A stretch of DNA of 54,801 nucleotides, taken from assembly GCA_018296165.2 (NCBI GenBank), contig JACKQL020000199.1:1-54801 (forward strand), in the 5' to 3' direction. Source of the DNA: Termitomyces sp. T153. Its lineage: Eukaryota; Basidiomycota; Agaricomycetes; Agaricales; Lyophyllaceae. The notes below the pieces were generated by a model. That model searched no databases. It saw only the letters and a list, made by a program, of their open reading frames with translations, and had not been told where the DNA came from. Of this stretch, positions 44,895 through 54,190 are shown piece by piece (the first letter of the stretch is position 1; every line of letters begins with the position of its first letter). The translations under genes and the position numbers were made by a program.

Positions 44895-46795
44895 TTAGGT
44901 CAAGTCTATGTAAAAGAGGTAGGTATTTGTATTATGTGTGGCCTCTTCCTCTCTGTGGGTTTCTGGAGCCTCTGCTTCTGTGCAATGTGTACCCCTTCGA
45001 CCAGGGGTATCCTCTACCTCTTGTTGTTTGTTGACTTTTGTGGGGGGAGCGATCGGTTTTTTGTTTGTTTGCAAAGTCAGTTGTTCCCACAGTGTCTTCA
45101 AGACCATTTGGTCGGAAGCCAAGCCAGCCAGGTATTTTTGAGAGAGGACAGTTGAAGGAGTTGTGGTCCGCTGACTTGCAGCCAGTGCATAGAGGCTGCT
45201 CACTTGCTTGCAGGGCATAGCCTTTCCTGAAGGCAAGGGTTTTGAAGTAGCAGGCTCTCATTTTCTTTTGTAGTAGTCTGTAGTCATCATCAGTGTACCC
45301 TGGGTCCCTGTTAAAGTATATGTTCCAGCATCTGCTTATGCTGGTACGCTGCTTTATGGAGAAGTATGATGCTCATATGTCCAGGGCCCTGTCAAATGCT
45401 TCTTTGGTCAGGTTATTGGATTGGCCCTCGATGAGTGCCCGGATCTCTGGGGATGCTCGGAAAGCTCTCCTAGCTAATTCTTCTACGAGTCCTTTTGCGC
45501 TCTCTGTATTGTTGTATGTGAGTCCCTGTATGGTCAATATGTATAGTTGTCATGGTGGGCACTAGGGCAAGAAGATTACTGTTGCCTCTGGTGAGGCTAC
45601 TACTTCCAGGTCTAATAGGTGTTGTGCCTGCTGTGGGCTCAGACCCACAACTAAGAGGTGGTAGGGGTGGGGGTATTGATTATCATTGTTTGGTGGGAGG
45701 TCTTGTTCCAGGAAGATTGCGGCTACACTCTCGTCATGCTCGACGTACACCAGGTTTTTTACCACCTCTTTTATCATGTCCCCTACTTTTGTTTTCCCTG
45801 ATTCCGTTGGTTTGTATCTCGCACGGTAGAGTCGTGCCCAGATCATTGGTTCGGGGATTTCTCCCCACTCCTCCAGGGTTGTAGGGGCTATATTGAAGGA
45901 GGGGTCTGCTGCTAAATATATTTTAGGCCAGCCGTCTGGTGGGGTTGCTGTTCATCGGAAGCCCTTCCCATTGGTAGTGATGTCATCTTCCGTAGTCTCG
46001 AACCACAGTTCTGGGTCGTTGTCATCCAGGTCCCTTGCCTCCTCATTGGGGGTTTGGGGGGGTGTAGAGACCCTCATTGGGCTATCGTCTCTTTCAGCGT
46101 GCTCAGGGGGAGTTTCGGCGTTTCCCTGGGGTCTCGTAGGGCTCTCCTCTGGGTAATGGGCTGTGTGGATTGTTGTTTCGACTTTTTCCTTACTGCTTCG
46201 GGGTGCATTTTTTCCTCTTTTACCAGGGGTGTCTGCTTTATCTTTTTGCTCTCTCTCAACTCTGGGTGTGTTGTGGGGGGGGGGGTTTTCTCTGTCTGTG
46301 AAGCTTAGTGCCAATATGGAAAGGGTGGGGCTTGGGCAGGGTGACCTCTGGTTGTTTTCTTCCCCCTTCACCTGCCTCGCTTTCGCTTTCAGCAGCCCTC
46401 CTTTTCGGTTGTCTCTCCTTGAGGGGGGAGTCCGAGTGCGGGCATTTATTTGAGTCCTGGAGATTTTTCGTGGTGCGTTTGGTTTTTTTCTTGTTCTTTG
46501 GGGTAACTGTCTGCCATCCTTCATTGGGGTTGTTGAGGTTCAGGAGTGCATTAACGTCCTCGCTTGCGCGTCCGAGCATGTTGTCCACTTCTATCTGGAT
46601 GCGGTATGGGACATCTATGCCTTTTTCTTCTCCGACGGCTTCTTGCGGTAGGGCCATTGGATTTTTTTGGGGGGGGTGGTTTTGGCGGGGGTAATTGGGT
46701 GTGGGGGCGTCCTCAAGGGGGGGGTTAACTGCTTCTGCATAAGAGCGCTCAGACGTGGTGGGGCTAAAGGTTCCATGGTAACAGCAGTTGGACAT
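44895..46795 (-). pseudogene. LINE ORF1 (Gag-like, RNA-binding)
   Basis: The N-terminus includes SERSYAEAVNPP, common at the start of fungal LINE ORF1 proteins. A Pro/Lys/Glu-rich disordered region is followed by a folded part (45846-45562: MIWARLYRARYKPTESGKTK, LVVGLSPQQAQHLLDLE) and a zinc knuckle CTGCKSADHNSFNC (C-x2-C-x4-H-x4-C) near 45190-45150. Frameshifts split it into at least three open stretches. The first Met at 46795 and the residues before SYAEAV lie in antisense 25S rRNA sequence, so the native start may have been replaced. Confidence 0.85.
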
Positions 46796-46998
46796 GGGTC
46801 AGTCGATCCTAAGAGATAGGGAAGCTCCATTGCAAAGTGCACAATTCTTCGTGCCGCCTATCGAAAGGGAATCTGGTTAAAATTCCGGAACCAGGATGTG
46901 GATCTTTAACGGCAACGTAACTGAACTTGGAGACACTGGCAGGGGCCCCAGGAAGAGTTATCTTTTCTCCTTAACAGCCTATAACCCTGAAATCAATT
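46767..46998 (+). pseudogene. 25S (LSU) rRNA fragment at the LINE 5' end, antisense to the LINE
   Basis: The plus strand matches the conserved large-subunit rRNA region, with blocks such as GTCGATCCTAAGAGAT, ATCGAAAGGGAATC, AAATTCCGGAACC, AACGTAACTGAA, GAGTTATCTTTTCT and TTAACAGCC in the correct order. I recognise these from fungal LSU rRNA. The fragment ends at the LINE target-site duplication, so it integrated together with the LINE. It is about 230 bp, is not a functional rRNA, and has scattered transition changes. Confidence 0.88.
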
Positions 46999-47400
46999 TG
47001 TGCGACAGAGGTACTTGGTTTGTTGACAGATTCATCTTGTATATAAAACACTGAATACTCTAGTTTCTAAAGGGATGACTTGGGGATGCTACGAGTTGGA
47101 GTCGTCGTGCGAGGAGTGCAGATACATTATTTTGAAGTACAATTTATCTGAAGTACACTTTGTCGTCAACTACATACCTACCCTAGTCCCCACTTGAAGA
47201 CTTGAACTTTGATAGAGACAAAGGTACTCGGTTTGTTGACAAGGTTCATCTTGTGATATAATAAACGCTGAATACTCTAGGCTAGTGTCTCAAGGGATGA
47301 CTCGGGGATGCTAGGAGTTGGAATCGTCGTGCGAGGAGTGCAGATACATTATTTTGAAGTTCAATTTATTTGAAGTACAATACTTATCACTTGATGGTAT
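46999..47400. repeat. Right LINE TSD and two tandem promoter-like repeat units
   Basis: The right TSD is 46999-47016. From 47011 to about 47158 and again from about 47222 to 47382 a unit recurs: GGTACT, GGTTTGTTGACA, TTCATCTTGT, a TATA-like TATATAAAAC or ATATAATAAACG, CTGAATACTCTAG, GGGATGACT, GGGGATGCTA, GTCGTGCGAGGAGTGCAGAT. A third partial copy lies at 53405-53475. It may be a promoter-bearing piece of a gene family or the end of an undescribed element. Confidence 0.7.
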
Positions 47401-48121
47401 CTGTACCGTGAGGACACGATTCATATAAAAAAATTCAATGTGACGACTTACTACACCTGATATTACTACAACTGATACGAGAATGTGCAGTCTTGCTGAA
47501 ATCGGACTTCGGATGTCTCTTCTACTGAACCTTCAAATAAAAAACAAAGGACTTAATGACGCTTTCACAATGCAGGAGAATCCAGTATAATGATGCCCTT
47601 TTCTGGCTTCAATCTCTTGTTCTTTATCTTTCTGTTAAGGAGTCTAAGGCCGTTCGCAGCATTCTTTTGTGTTAAGGTTTCTCTGGTTCACAGCATCTCG
47701 AGTACTTGTCAGGCGCTATATCTTGTTCCAGATTACAACCGTATTGATGAAGAAACAAGGTATGTCAATGGCACATTCTCAGAACGCCTTAGAAGCCAGT
47801 ATAATGCTTTTCCCTAGTTTTCATTCACCTTATAATCTCTTGACGATCTTGTTCTGAGGCTTTGTCCTTCTTTTGAGTCTCTTGTTCGTGCATCTCTATG
47901 ACATGTCTTACTCGAGATACAACCGCGTCTTGTATCATTAAAAACCTTGGAGACACATTGTTCACCGTCCTTATTCTTGAGGTTTAAAAGCCATGGGGTT
48001 TACCTCCAGATGAGCTTATACTGCATCCAATTTATAACGACAAGGTATCACTACAACTTACTATAACCGTGAACATCTGTCACTGACTTGAATCTTTCAT
48101 ATCCAGCTCATATTACCAACA
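47401..48121. other. Intergenic, no gene recognised
   Basis: AT-rich. Two related segments start with CCAGTATAATG (about 47581 and 47799) and share CTCTTG and TTGTTCT words, which suggests an old duplication. A 75-codon open frame at 47590 has no recognisable family and is not called. This region is where an F-box exon of the next gene would be expected, but none is visible. Confidence 0.5.
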
Positions 48122-49090
48122 ATGATTGGAAGATTGACTAAGACTCACAAGTCCTCACAACCACCAAAAGCGAAAAATAAGACCGCCTTACTAGATGTTT
48201 TGCGCAAGATTTTCGTTGAAAGTACTATGAAACATCCAACAATCCCTGCCATTCGATTTGAGCGACGCCTGTTCAGACTCTTGGATGCCATGCATGGATT
48301 TACCGAGCTCAACATCGACCGCATGATCAGCACAAAACGTTGCCTGATCATCCTCAAGTGCTGCTACAACCTCGAATCCCTATCTGTTATCCTCAGGCCA
48401 GATGAACCCGGAAACTTAGAAGATTCCGCGCTGGAAACCCAACCACGTGTCTATGCAAACAAGCTCAACACCCTCCATATCTCAACCATATTTCAGCTAC
48501 CAGAGGAATTCCTTAATGCAATTTATTGTCCGAGATTACTTTCTCTTACAATGGAACGGGATGCGTCGACAATAGATCTTAATTCCGAAAAGTCGAAAGA
48601 TTATGGCTTCAGAGACCTTGTAGAGCGATCTCATTGTCATCTAGAGTCATTGGTACTGTCGAACATGTTCCCAGTGGCTGATGAGCTGACGGAATTTCTC
48701 GAGTTGAGGTATACAGACCAACTCCAGAAACTTTGGGTTTACGACAACTGGAACATCTTCGATGATGCTAATCGCCCGGCGTCCATCACAAACTCGGTCC
48801 TGGACGCTTTAACTGTTGCCAAGAGAAGTCGCGGATCCAGGGGAGAGACTTTCTGTCGATATCAATGCCCGAGACTCAATGACTTGGGATTCTCGCCCTG
48901 TTATTCTGAAGATGGTGAACTATCTAGCCTTGTTGAGCTGCGATCCGAGGCCCACTCTTCGTTTATCCTTACCTATTCTTGGGATCCAACTCAAAATCAT
49001 CCACATAAGAAGGATTATAGACAATTCGAAACTCTAGCACATGAAAGAGGACAACTTGTTGTGAATGAGACAGCAGGAAGGTGGTGGTAG
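48122..49090 (+). CDS. LRR-type protein related to F-box proteins, F-box missing
   Basis: A single open frame of 322 codons begins with ATG at 48122. It has spaced hydrophobic leucine-rich strands: FTELNIDRM, NLESLSVILRPDE, LNTLHISTIFQLPEEFL, PRLLSLTMERD, CHLESLVLSNMFPVADE. Near the C-terminus are CPRLNDLGFSPCYSEDGEL and LVELRSE, an end seen in agaric F-box/LRR families where CP-L blocks precede a short tail. No F-box motif lies upstream within 500 bp, so it is either a truncated paralogue or misses a 5' exon. It converges with the F-box gene on the minus strand, 12 bp away. The family is inferred from motif pattern only. Confidence 0.6.
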   Translation: MIGRLTKTHKSSQPPKAKNKTALLDVLRKIFVESTMKHPTIPAIRFERRLFRLLDAMHGFTELNIDRMISTKRCLIILKCCYNLESLSVILRPDEPGNLEDSALETQPRVYANKLNTLHISTIFQLPEEFLNAIYCPRLLSLTMERDASTIDLNSEKSKDYGFRDLVERSHCHLESLVLSNMFPVADELTEFLELRYTDQLQKLWVYDNWNIFDDANRPASITNSVLDALTVAKRSRGSRGETFCRYQCPRLNDLGFSPCYSEDGELSSLVELRSEAHSSFILTYSWDPTQNHPHKKDYRQFETLAHERGQLVVNETAGRWW

Positions 49091-49102
49091 TGCATTCGTT
49101 AT

Positions 49103-50624
49103 TCACGAAATATTTTGATGAAATAGTACGCGACTTATCCGAACAACTTCCAGACCTTGTTCTCTCAAGCAACTCAAAGTAGCTATATCAGTCTTTCTAC
49201 GATTCCAACCCCAAAAACTCGCTGGAAGCTCAACACATCTGAGTCCATGAGGATGGCGATGTCCTGTCCACCGAGATGAGATCATACGTGAAAATACATC
49301 ACCGGTGGTAGCACAATGCTCGATATTGATCATGGACAGATAGGGAAACAGCTGAGTTGAGTCAGCACTGTCAGTATTCCATGTTAACCTCTCTGCAACG
49401 GCATCGGTCAAATGTTGCATAAAAGTAAGCCTGAGTGAGTATATGGAGCGAAAACACTCCAGTTCGAGAAAACTGGCGAGCTCGTGAAGGACGTGATCAC
49501 CACTCACCCCCATCCTACAGATTGCCAAGTGACGAAGTGTGCAACCAGAACGATTGATGAGACACTCAAGACTAGAGCAATTCTCAGGTCTGGGTAGTAG
49601 GAGGGCATTCAAGGACGGGAGAGTGAGGGCATTGAAGAGCTCTGCAGGGTCATCAAGACTCCGAATACTCAATGAGCGGAGGCTTTCAACTGTTACAGCA
49701 GAAGAGGCAACATCAATTGGGCAGTGAACATAAGTGTCAAAGACAATATCTTCGATCCGTGGGAAACAGGATAGCAATGCCAAACACTCTGTGGTTTGAA
49801 GAGGCATCCCTGTGGAAAACCTTCTAAGATTTGGCCACGTCAAAGAAAAGATATTCTCCGGAATGTGAAAGGACCAGGTCAAATTGGATAGGGTTGGTAT
49901 TTGTGCAAGAGTAGAAATGATATTATTGGCATCATCCTTGGTAAAGCGAAGTTCCTCGCCTAGAATGTGGACTCTCTTCAGCAGCGGGACGTCCTCTGGC
50001 CGCAATCCCAAAAGCTTGGCATACGTCAATGGCTGCAATATGATTGTCACATCGGCCCACTGGGAGCTATGCGAACAAAATAAGTTCAAAGCAGCATCAA
50101 ACTCTCTGTCATGGTAGTATTTATCAAAATTGATAACCAAAGGAGCACCACGAGTACGTTCGAGCCAGAGTCGGTACAAGGCCATGTCATCCTTTTTCCC
50201 TCGGGAGTAGGCATTGAATACTGACCAAAGCATCGGCATTGATATCGCGACATTTCTCCACCGTCTACAAACCCCGCAAAGTACTATGGGCGGTTCATTG
50301 ACTTCAGGTGGGTAGTGCCGCCTATCACACAAGGGATCCAGAGTATAGATGAAAACAAGACCCAAGACTTCGACAGGAAGGCAATGGATGGGTGCCTCTA
50401 TGGATGTCGTTGGTGGCTCAAGGGATGCCGCATCCAGCTCATAGGTTTTTGAATTGTTGGTGGACGAGGAGCACTGGGAATCTGAAACTTTGGTTCAGAT
50501 TACTGAAAAAATCTCATATGCCCTACTCACCGTAACCTCGGGGGCCAAGTACATTTTGCACCGGTTGAATTTCTCGCTTCCTCCTGATCAGAGGGCGGAG
50601 AAGTCGTTTCAGGGTTGATGACAT
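49103..50624 (-). CDS. F-box/LRR-type protein, two exons
   Basis: Exon 1 runs 50624-50531 (ATG, MSSTLKRLLRPLIRRKR, basic). A 49-nt intron has GTGAGT at 50530 and TTTCAG ending at 50482. Exon 2 runs 50481-49103. The joined frame gives 490 residues. The F-box core is PIHCLPVEVLGLVFIYTL, followed by PPIVLCGVCRRWRNVAISMP and LW, the usual F-box-like layout in Agaricomycetes. The rest is LRR-like (LSNLTWSFHIPENIFSL, LRRFSTGMP, LRSLSIRSLDDPAELF, LRHLAICRMGVSGDH). By family knowledge it would be a substrate receptor for an SCF ubiquitin ligase, binding Skp1 through the F-box; the target is unknown. The start was chosen because the intron joins phases exactly. An alternative acceptor six bases earlier also keeps frame. 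Confidence 0.8.
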
Positions 50625-51300
50625 AGAAGTATGGTATGTCGAGGGAAGGGGTTCGTGATAGTAAACCGATGTAAAAATGTCTTTTAGAACGAAGATATTT
50701 TTGGGAAAAGCCACTGTTGAGACAATTATCCTAGAAAACTCAATTGTGCGGAACAATAACTTTGATGTTCACTGGGATACCGGATGGCCTGTTTCTAAAC
50801 ATTAGCATCTGGAAATGATGACAAGAAAAGACAATTATGAAAAAAGTAATCTGTGCAAGAACGCAGAGATGGGCGTGTTATTGATTATGAGTCACGATAT
50901 CGTCAGGAGCTCCTGCCAGCGGAACAGAACAGATATATATGCTTTACATATCATTCTAGCTTGATATTGTACATGAGGCTTCATTTCAGAAGTTGCCTTC
51001 CAGAAGACGCTCTCTGCTCCTGCACACGGCGCAGTTAAAGAAGATAAAATTATTACAGAAATATAAAAGGTCTAGACAGGTCTAAACAGGAGCGCCCACG
51101 CGACCTGCTATAATACGTGTGCATAATTAGGTAGAAAGCAGCGAGCTAATCACAGATACACCAAATGAGAGAGGCTAGAAAGCAAATCAGATAAGGGCAA
51201 CCAAGTCCATATGAAGAGATAAATGACTACTAAAAAAACTACCGAGAATCCTTCCTGTCCATCGAGAAAAAAGTAATCCAAGAAAATGAACTCAAAGTGT
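50625..51300. other. Intergenic, upstream of the F-box gene and downstream of the next gene
   Basis: I see no gene here. The stretch is AT-rich and holds the promoter side of the F-box gene and the 3' flank of the minus-strand gene ending at 51301. Short open frames at 50853 and 50523 have no recognisable features. Confidence 0.5.
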
Positions 51301-53013
51301 TCATTTTTTCGTTTTGTCCTTGTCGCTTTCGAAGAAATTTTTAATTCTTCCGAGGATAGATGATTTCTTCTTGCGGGCTCGTGTCACTTTCTCTGACTTT
51401 GATGGTGATGCAGTTGGTGACGCTGTAGATGGGAATGCCGCCTGAGCGGGAGCAGGGGATACAGACACAGGATGTACAGCATCCTTGGCATGGCCAGGTG
51501 TGGATGTCGCCATAACAGGTTCTGGTAGAGGTGGGACTGAGATGGACTCGGTTTTTGGCTCTGGAGTCTCTGTCAGAGAAGCCTCAGTCTTTGGCGTGGT
51601 GAGCGCAATGGCCTCGATTGCTGAAGTTGGTGCAAGATCTGTTGGAGTAACCTGAGTCATTGGGGCTGGTGCATGCTCTGTGGTTGAAGCTGAAAGTTCA
51701 GCCGGTTCGGCCTCCGCTGTATAAACAGTCATAGGCTCTGTCAATGTGGCCTTAGCAACCAGAGTCGTTACCTGATCTGTTGGTGCAGCTTCGACCATCG
51801 AAGCCAAAGTCGGTTCAATTGGTGCGGTCCCTCCCGTTGTGACTGATGCAGACTGTGATTCTGATACAGGAACTGCATTCTGTATTGGAGCTGACGTCGA
51901 ATCACCCTGTTTCGTGTCTGCCCCCGCCTCTGGCACGTTCTCTTCCTGCTTCGCAGACACGAACTCTACAGAAGGCTCAGTACCATCTTCCACGACTTTC
52001 TGTGGTGTTTGTGATACTAGAATCTGCCTAGCAAAAGGCGTCGGTCCCACAGGTACTGTTTCCTCTTTCGCTCTGTTTGCCTCTGGTTCCCTTGCGAGTT
52101 CAGGAGCATTTTCCGCAACCGCAGGTCCTGATGCAACGTTAAACATCTCCAACGAAAGCTCGGGTGCTGAGATGGAGCCAGGCTCAACTTTGACTTCGTC
52201 TACCACCGATTCTGGTTTGGTGAGGTCGAGCTCGTCCAATTCCTTCTGAAGACGTTCAACATGTGCAACGGGTATATCCTGAGATATTGCTCTGACTTCT
52301 GGAATAGCAGAAGGGACGACACTTGTCGGAATCTTCTCCGAAACAAGCACTGATGAAGGATTGAGATCAGGAGTAGTCGCCATTAGTGTTTTCAGTAATC
52401 TGGGATCTTGAGAGGGCGCTTCGGGCATCGAGGCACGCTCCGCCAAAGCTACTAGCGAGGGCTCATCTACAGCGGCGGCTACTGGTATATGGATATCTTT
52501 GAATGTGAATTCCTGATCAGCGAGCACGGAGTCTGCAGCTGGACTTTTCTCAATCGCGGCATGGGGTTCCTCAACTGTCATGGGGATTTCCGCTGCCTTA
52601 TTTGTCTTATCTTCAATAATGACAGGCACGTCCTCGTTCACCTTGACGATAATATGAGTCGACTTCTCCGGTTGTTCGTCCTTCCTTTCCCTGCTTGCAT
52701 CCTGAACATGCTCTTCGGCAATGACGAGTTGTGCGGCAGCAATGGAACTTGTATTGTTCTCAGCCGCGTTGACGGGAACAATAGGCACAGGAATACCAGA
52801 TGCTACCTTTGGAATCGGGACAGCTTTGAGACCCTCATCATTGGCGGGGTTTTCAGATACGGAGTGAAGGGGTGGAAGAACGGGAATGGAAGGAAGGGGC
52901 GCACCATCAGACACGGCGCTACTTAGAACATCGAACTTGGTCGCGGTGATCGCGGCGGTCTTTCGGTGCTCCCCCCCTCCTCTCGTAGTAGATTTGTTTG
53001 GACCGGATTTCAC
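51301..53013 (-). CDS. Low-complexity Ala/Pro/Glu/Thr-rich protein with basic C-terminal tail
   Basis: The open frame holds 570 codons. Most of it looks disordered, with degenerate repeats such as AAPTDQVTTLVAKATLTEP and TEPMTVYTAEAEP. The final residues, VTRARKKKSSILGRIKNFF followed by a Lys/Asp-rich end, form a basic amphipathic stretch like the ends of other basidiomycete proteins of unknown role. No signal peptide or membrane segment is visible. The first codon in frame at 53011-53013 is GTG, not ATG, and an in-frame stop lies upstream without an ATG between. The true start is therefore either in an upstream exon or at a later Met (for example MTVEEP or MPEAPS). The 5' end lies in a direct repeat that recurs at 53718. 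Function unknown. Confidence 0.7.
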   Translation of the reverse strand: MKSGPNKSTTRGGGEHRKTAAITATKFDVLSSAVSDGAPLPSIPVLPPLHSVSENPANDEGLKAVPIPKVASGIPVPIVPVNAAENNTSSIAAAQLVIAEEHVQDASRERKDEQPEKSTHIIVKVNEDVPVIIEDKTNKAAEIPMTVEEPHAAIEKSPAADSVLADQEFTFKDIHIPVAAAVDEPSLVALAERASMPEAPSQDPRLLKTLMATTPDLNPSSVLVSEKIPTSVVPSAIPEVRAISQDIPVAHVERLQKELDELDLTKPESVVDEVKVEPGSISAPELSLEMFNVASGPAVAENAPELAREPEANRAKEETVPVGPTPFARQILVSQTPQKVVEDGTEPSVEFVSAKQEENVPEAGADTKQGDSTSAPIQNAVPVSESQSASVTTGGTAPIEPTLASMVEAAPTDQVTTLVAKATLTEPMTVYTAEAEPAELSASTTEHAPAPMTQVTPTDLAPTSAIEAIALTTPKTEASLTETPEPKTESISVPPLPEPVMATSTPGHAKDAVHPVSVSPAPAQAAFPSTASPTASPSKSEKVTRARKKKSSILGRIKNFFESDKDKTKK

Positions 53014-53235
53014 ACATGCATATTGTGTGTGTGGTTCGGCTCCATCCGTTCGTTGTTCTTGTGGTTTGTGTTATGTACTGACGATATGCACCGTTTTCTG
53101 TTTTTTCTTTGTTTTTGAGGTACACGTACACGGTTGTTGTGTATTGTCGTTGTGTGGATGAGTGGATGGGATGGCTTTGGGGGTGAGATCGTGCTCATGC
53201 TTGATTGTGAGAGTGAGGCGTGTGGTGTGTCCATG
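52990..53235. repeat. Direct repeat, copy 1 (second copy 53718-54120)
   Basis: The stretch GATTTGTTTGGACCG, CACACAT, ATATTGTGTGTGTG, TCGTTGTTC, GTTATGTACTGACGATATGC, CCGTTTTCTG, GGTACACG, GGATGGCTTTGGGG, GAGATCGTGCTCAT recurs 728 bp downstream. Copy 2 is interrupted by the (TG)n tract and then resumes with GTGAGTGAGGCATGTG. Copy 1 covers the 5' end of the 51301-53013 gene, so the duplication includes its upstream region. Confidence 0.85.
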
Positions 53236-53285
53236 TGATGTAACAACGTTGGGCAGTGAAATTGTGAAGTCAAATCCGGAGCGAG

Positions 53286-53475
53286 GCAAGGACGAGTTTT
53301 CGTATTCTTTCTCATCGATACATACCTACCCTAGTCCTCACTTACCTTGAACCGCGTCTTGTTGAAGACTTGAACTTTGAACAAGGTGATGAAAGTCCAT
53401 ACTATGCGACAGAGGTACTTGGTTTGTTGACAAATTCATCTTGTATATAAAACGCTGAATACTCTAGTTTCGAGG
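53286..53475. repeat. Third copy of the host repeat split by the LINE
   Basis: It aligns with 4662-4777 and continues without a break into sequence matching 47011-47065 (TTGTTGACAAATTCATC, TGTATATAAAACGCTG, AATACTCTAG). It is the empty-site version of the LINE insertion and includes ATGCGACAGAGGTACTT at the target position. Confidence 0.85.
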
Positions 53476-53717
53476 GGGGGCTTGATCCGATACCACCATG
53501 TGCTCCACTAACACTGGAAGCAGCGCCCGAGCCTAACACGCCGGTCCCGCATCTACCGCATACCTCTGACAGAGAAGAGCCTAACAGGCTGATCACTTGC
53601 CCCCCCCCCCGGAAACAACCTGCGGGACGAACTCTACACGGGCTCCTCGAAAAACCCACCCGTACAAAATCCGAACTTTCTCGGATGCTTCCCTTTTAGG
53701 ACAACTCGCCTAAGGAT
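53476..53717. other. GC-rich insert between repeat copies, no gene recognised
   Basis: About 240 bp of GC-rich sequence begins with a run of G (GAGGGGGGG) and includes a run of twelve C near 53600. Composition changes abruptly at both edges. An 85-codon antisense frame covers it but has no recognisable family. It could be a fragment of another element or a local assembly problem around the homopolymers. Confidence 0.45.
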
Positions 53718-54024
53718 AGATTTGTTTGGACCGAATTTCACACATACATATTGTGTGTGTGATTCGGCTCCGTCCGTTCGTTGTTCGTGTGGTTTGTGTT
53801 ATGTACTGACGATATGCACCGTTTTCTGTTTTTTTTTTGAGGTACACGGTGTTGTGAATGGATGGCTTTGGGGGGTGAGATCGTGCTCATACTGATTTGT
53901 TACAAAAAAGTCCTTCCGACCCCTGGCTTTTTTGACATACGTTCATTATGTGTGTGGTGTCCGTGACCTGTTTGGGGGATGAATGGCGATGATCCGCTTT
54001 TGAAGCGATTTTTTGTCGTTGTTA

Positions 54025-54026
<2 letters not shown>

Positions 54027-54061
<35 letters not shown>

Positions 54062-54100
54062 GTTCTCCTTTGTGTGTGTGTGTGTGTTTTGTTCTCCTTT
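54027..54100. repeat. (GT)n microsatellite in a duplicated unit
   Basis: There are two units of GT repeats, each followed by TTTTGTTCTCCTTT (54027-54070 and 54071-54100). Their different GT lengths point to slippage. Confidence 0.95.
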
Positions 54101-54143
54101 AAGTTGTGAGTGAGGCATGTGTGTCTTGTTATATGTATAAAAC

Positions 54144-54182
54144 AAGCTACGGTCCGTGCCTTCGGCATGGGCCTGTAGCTCT
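54144..54182. other. Strong hairpin
   Basis: AGCTAC at the left pairs with GTAGCT at the right, and GGTCCGTGCC (54151-54160) pairs with GGCATGGGCC (54164-54173) around a TTC loop. This gives a stem of about 16 bp with two G-T pairs and one bulged T. A TATA-like ATGTATAAAA lies just before it. No known RNA family was recognised. Confidence 0.6.
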
Positions 54183-54190
54183 TGCTTCAT

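Larger units (their letters stand above)
4778..46998 (-). mobile_element. Tad1-like LINE (non-LTR retrotransposon), split into four pieces by LTR elements
   Basis: The element is defined by an 18-bp TSD (4760-4777 and 46999-47016) and a poly(A) tail, seen on the plus strand as a run of T up to 4793. Its own sequence survives as 46998-41041 (5' leader, ORF1, endonuclease, RT), 33834-33541, 27401-27302 and 6121-4778 (RNase H, C-terminal domain, about 200-nt 3' UTR). Together these give roughly 7.7 kb, a normal length for a Tad1-type element with ORF1, APE endonuclease, RT and RNase H. The RNase H reads through the A and B junctions once the insertions and one TSD copy each are removed. A few stops and frameshifts in ORF1 and ORF2 make it non-functional. 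Confidence 0.93.

Noticed and set aside
46767..46998. Functional rRNA gene
   Set aside because: It is only about 230 bp of a roughly 3.4-kb rRNA, has base changes in conserved parts and lies within the LINE target-site duplication.
47590..47817. 75-codon open frame with a hydrophobic N-terminus
   Set aside because: It has no recognisable family, lies in a duplicated AT-rich segment and overlaps a second frame. The signal-like N-terminus alone is not enough.
54027..54100. CRISPR-like or regulatory repeat array
   Set aside because: It is a plain GT microsatellite with a duplicated flank and no spacer structure.
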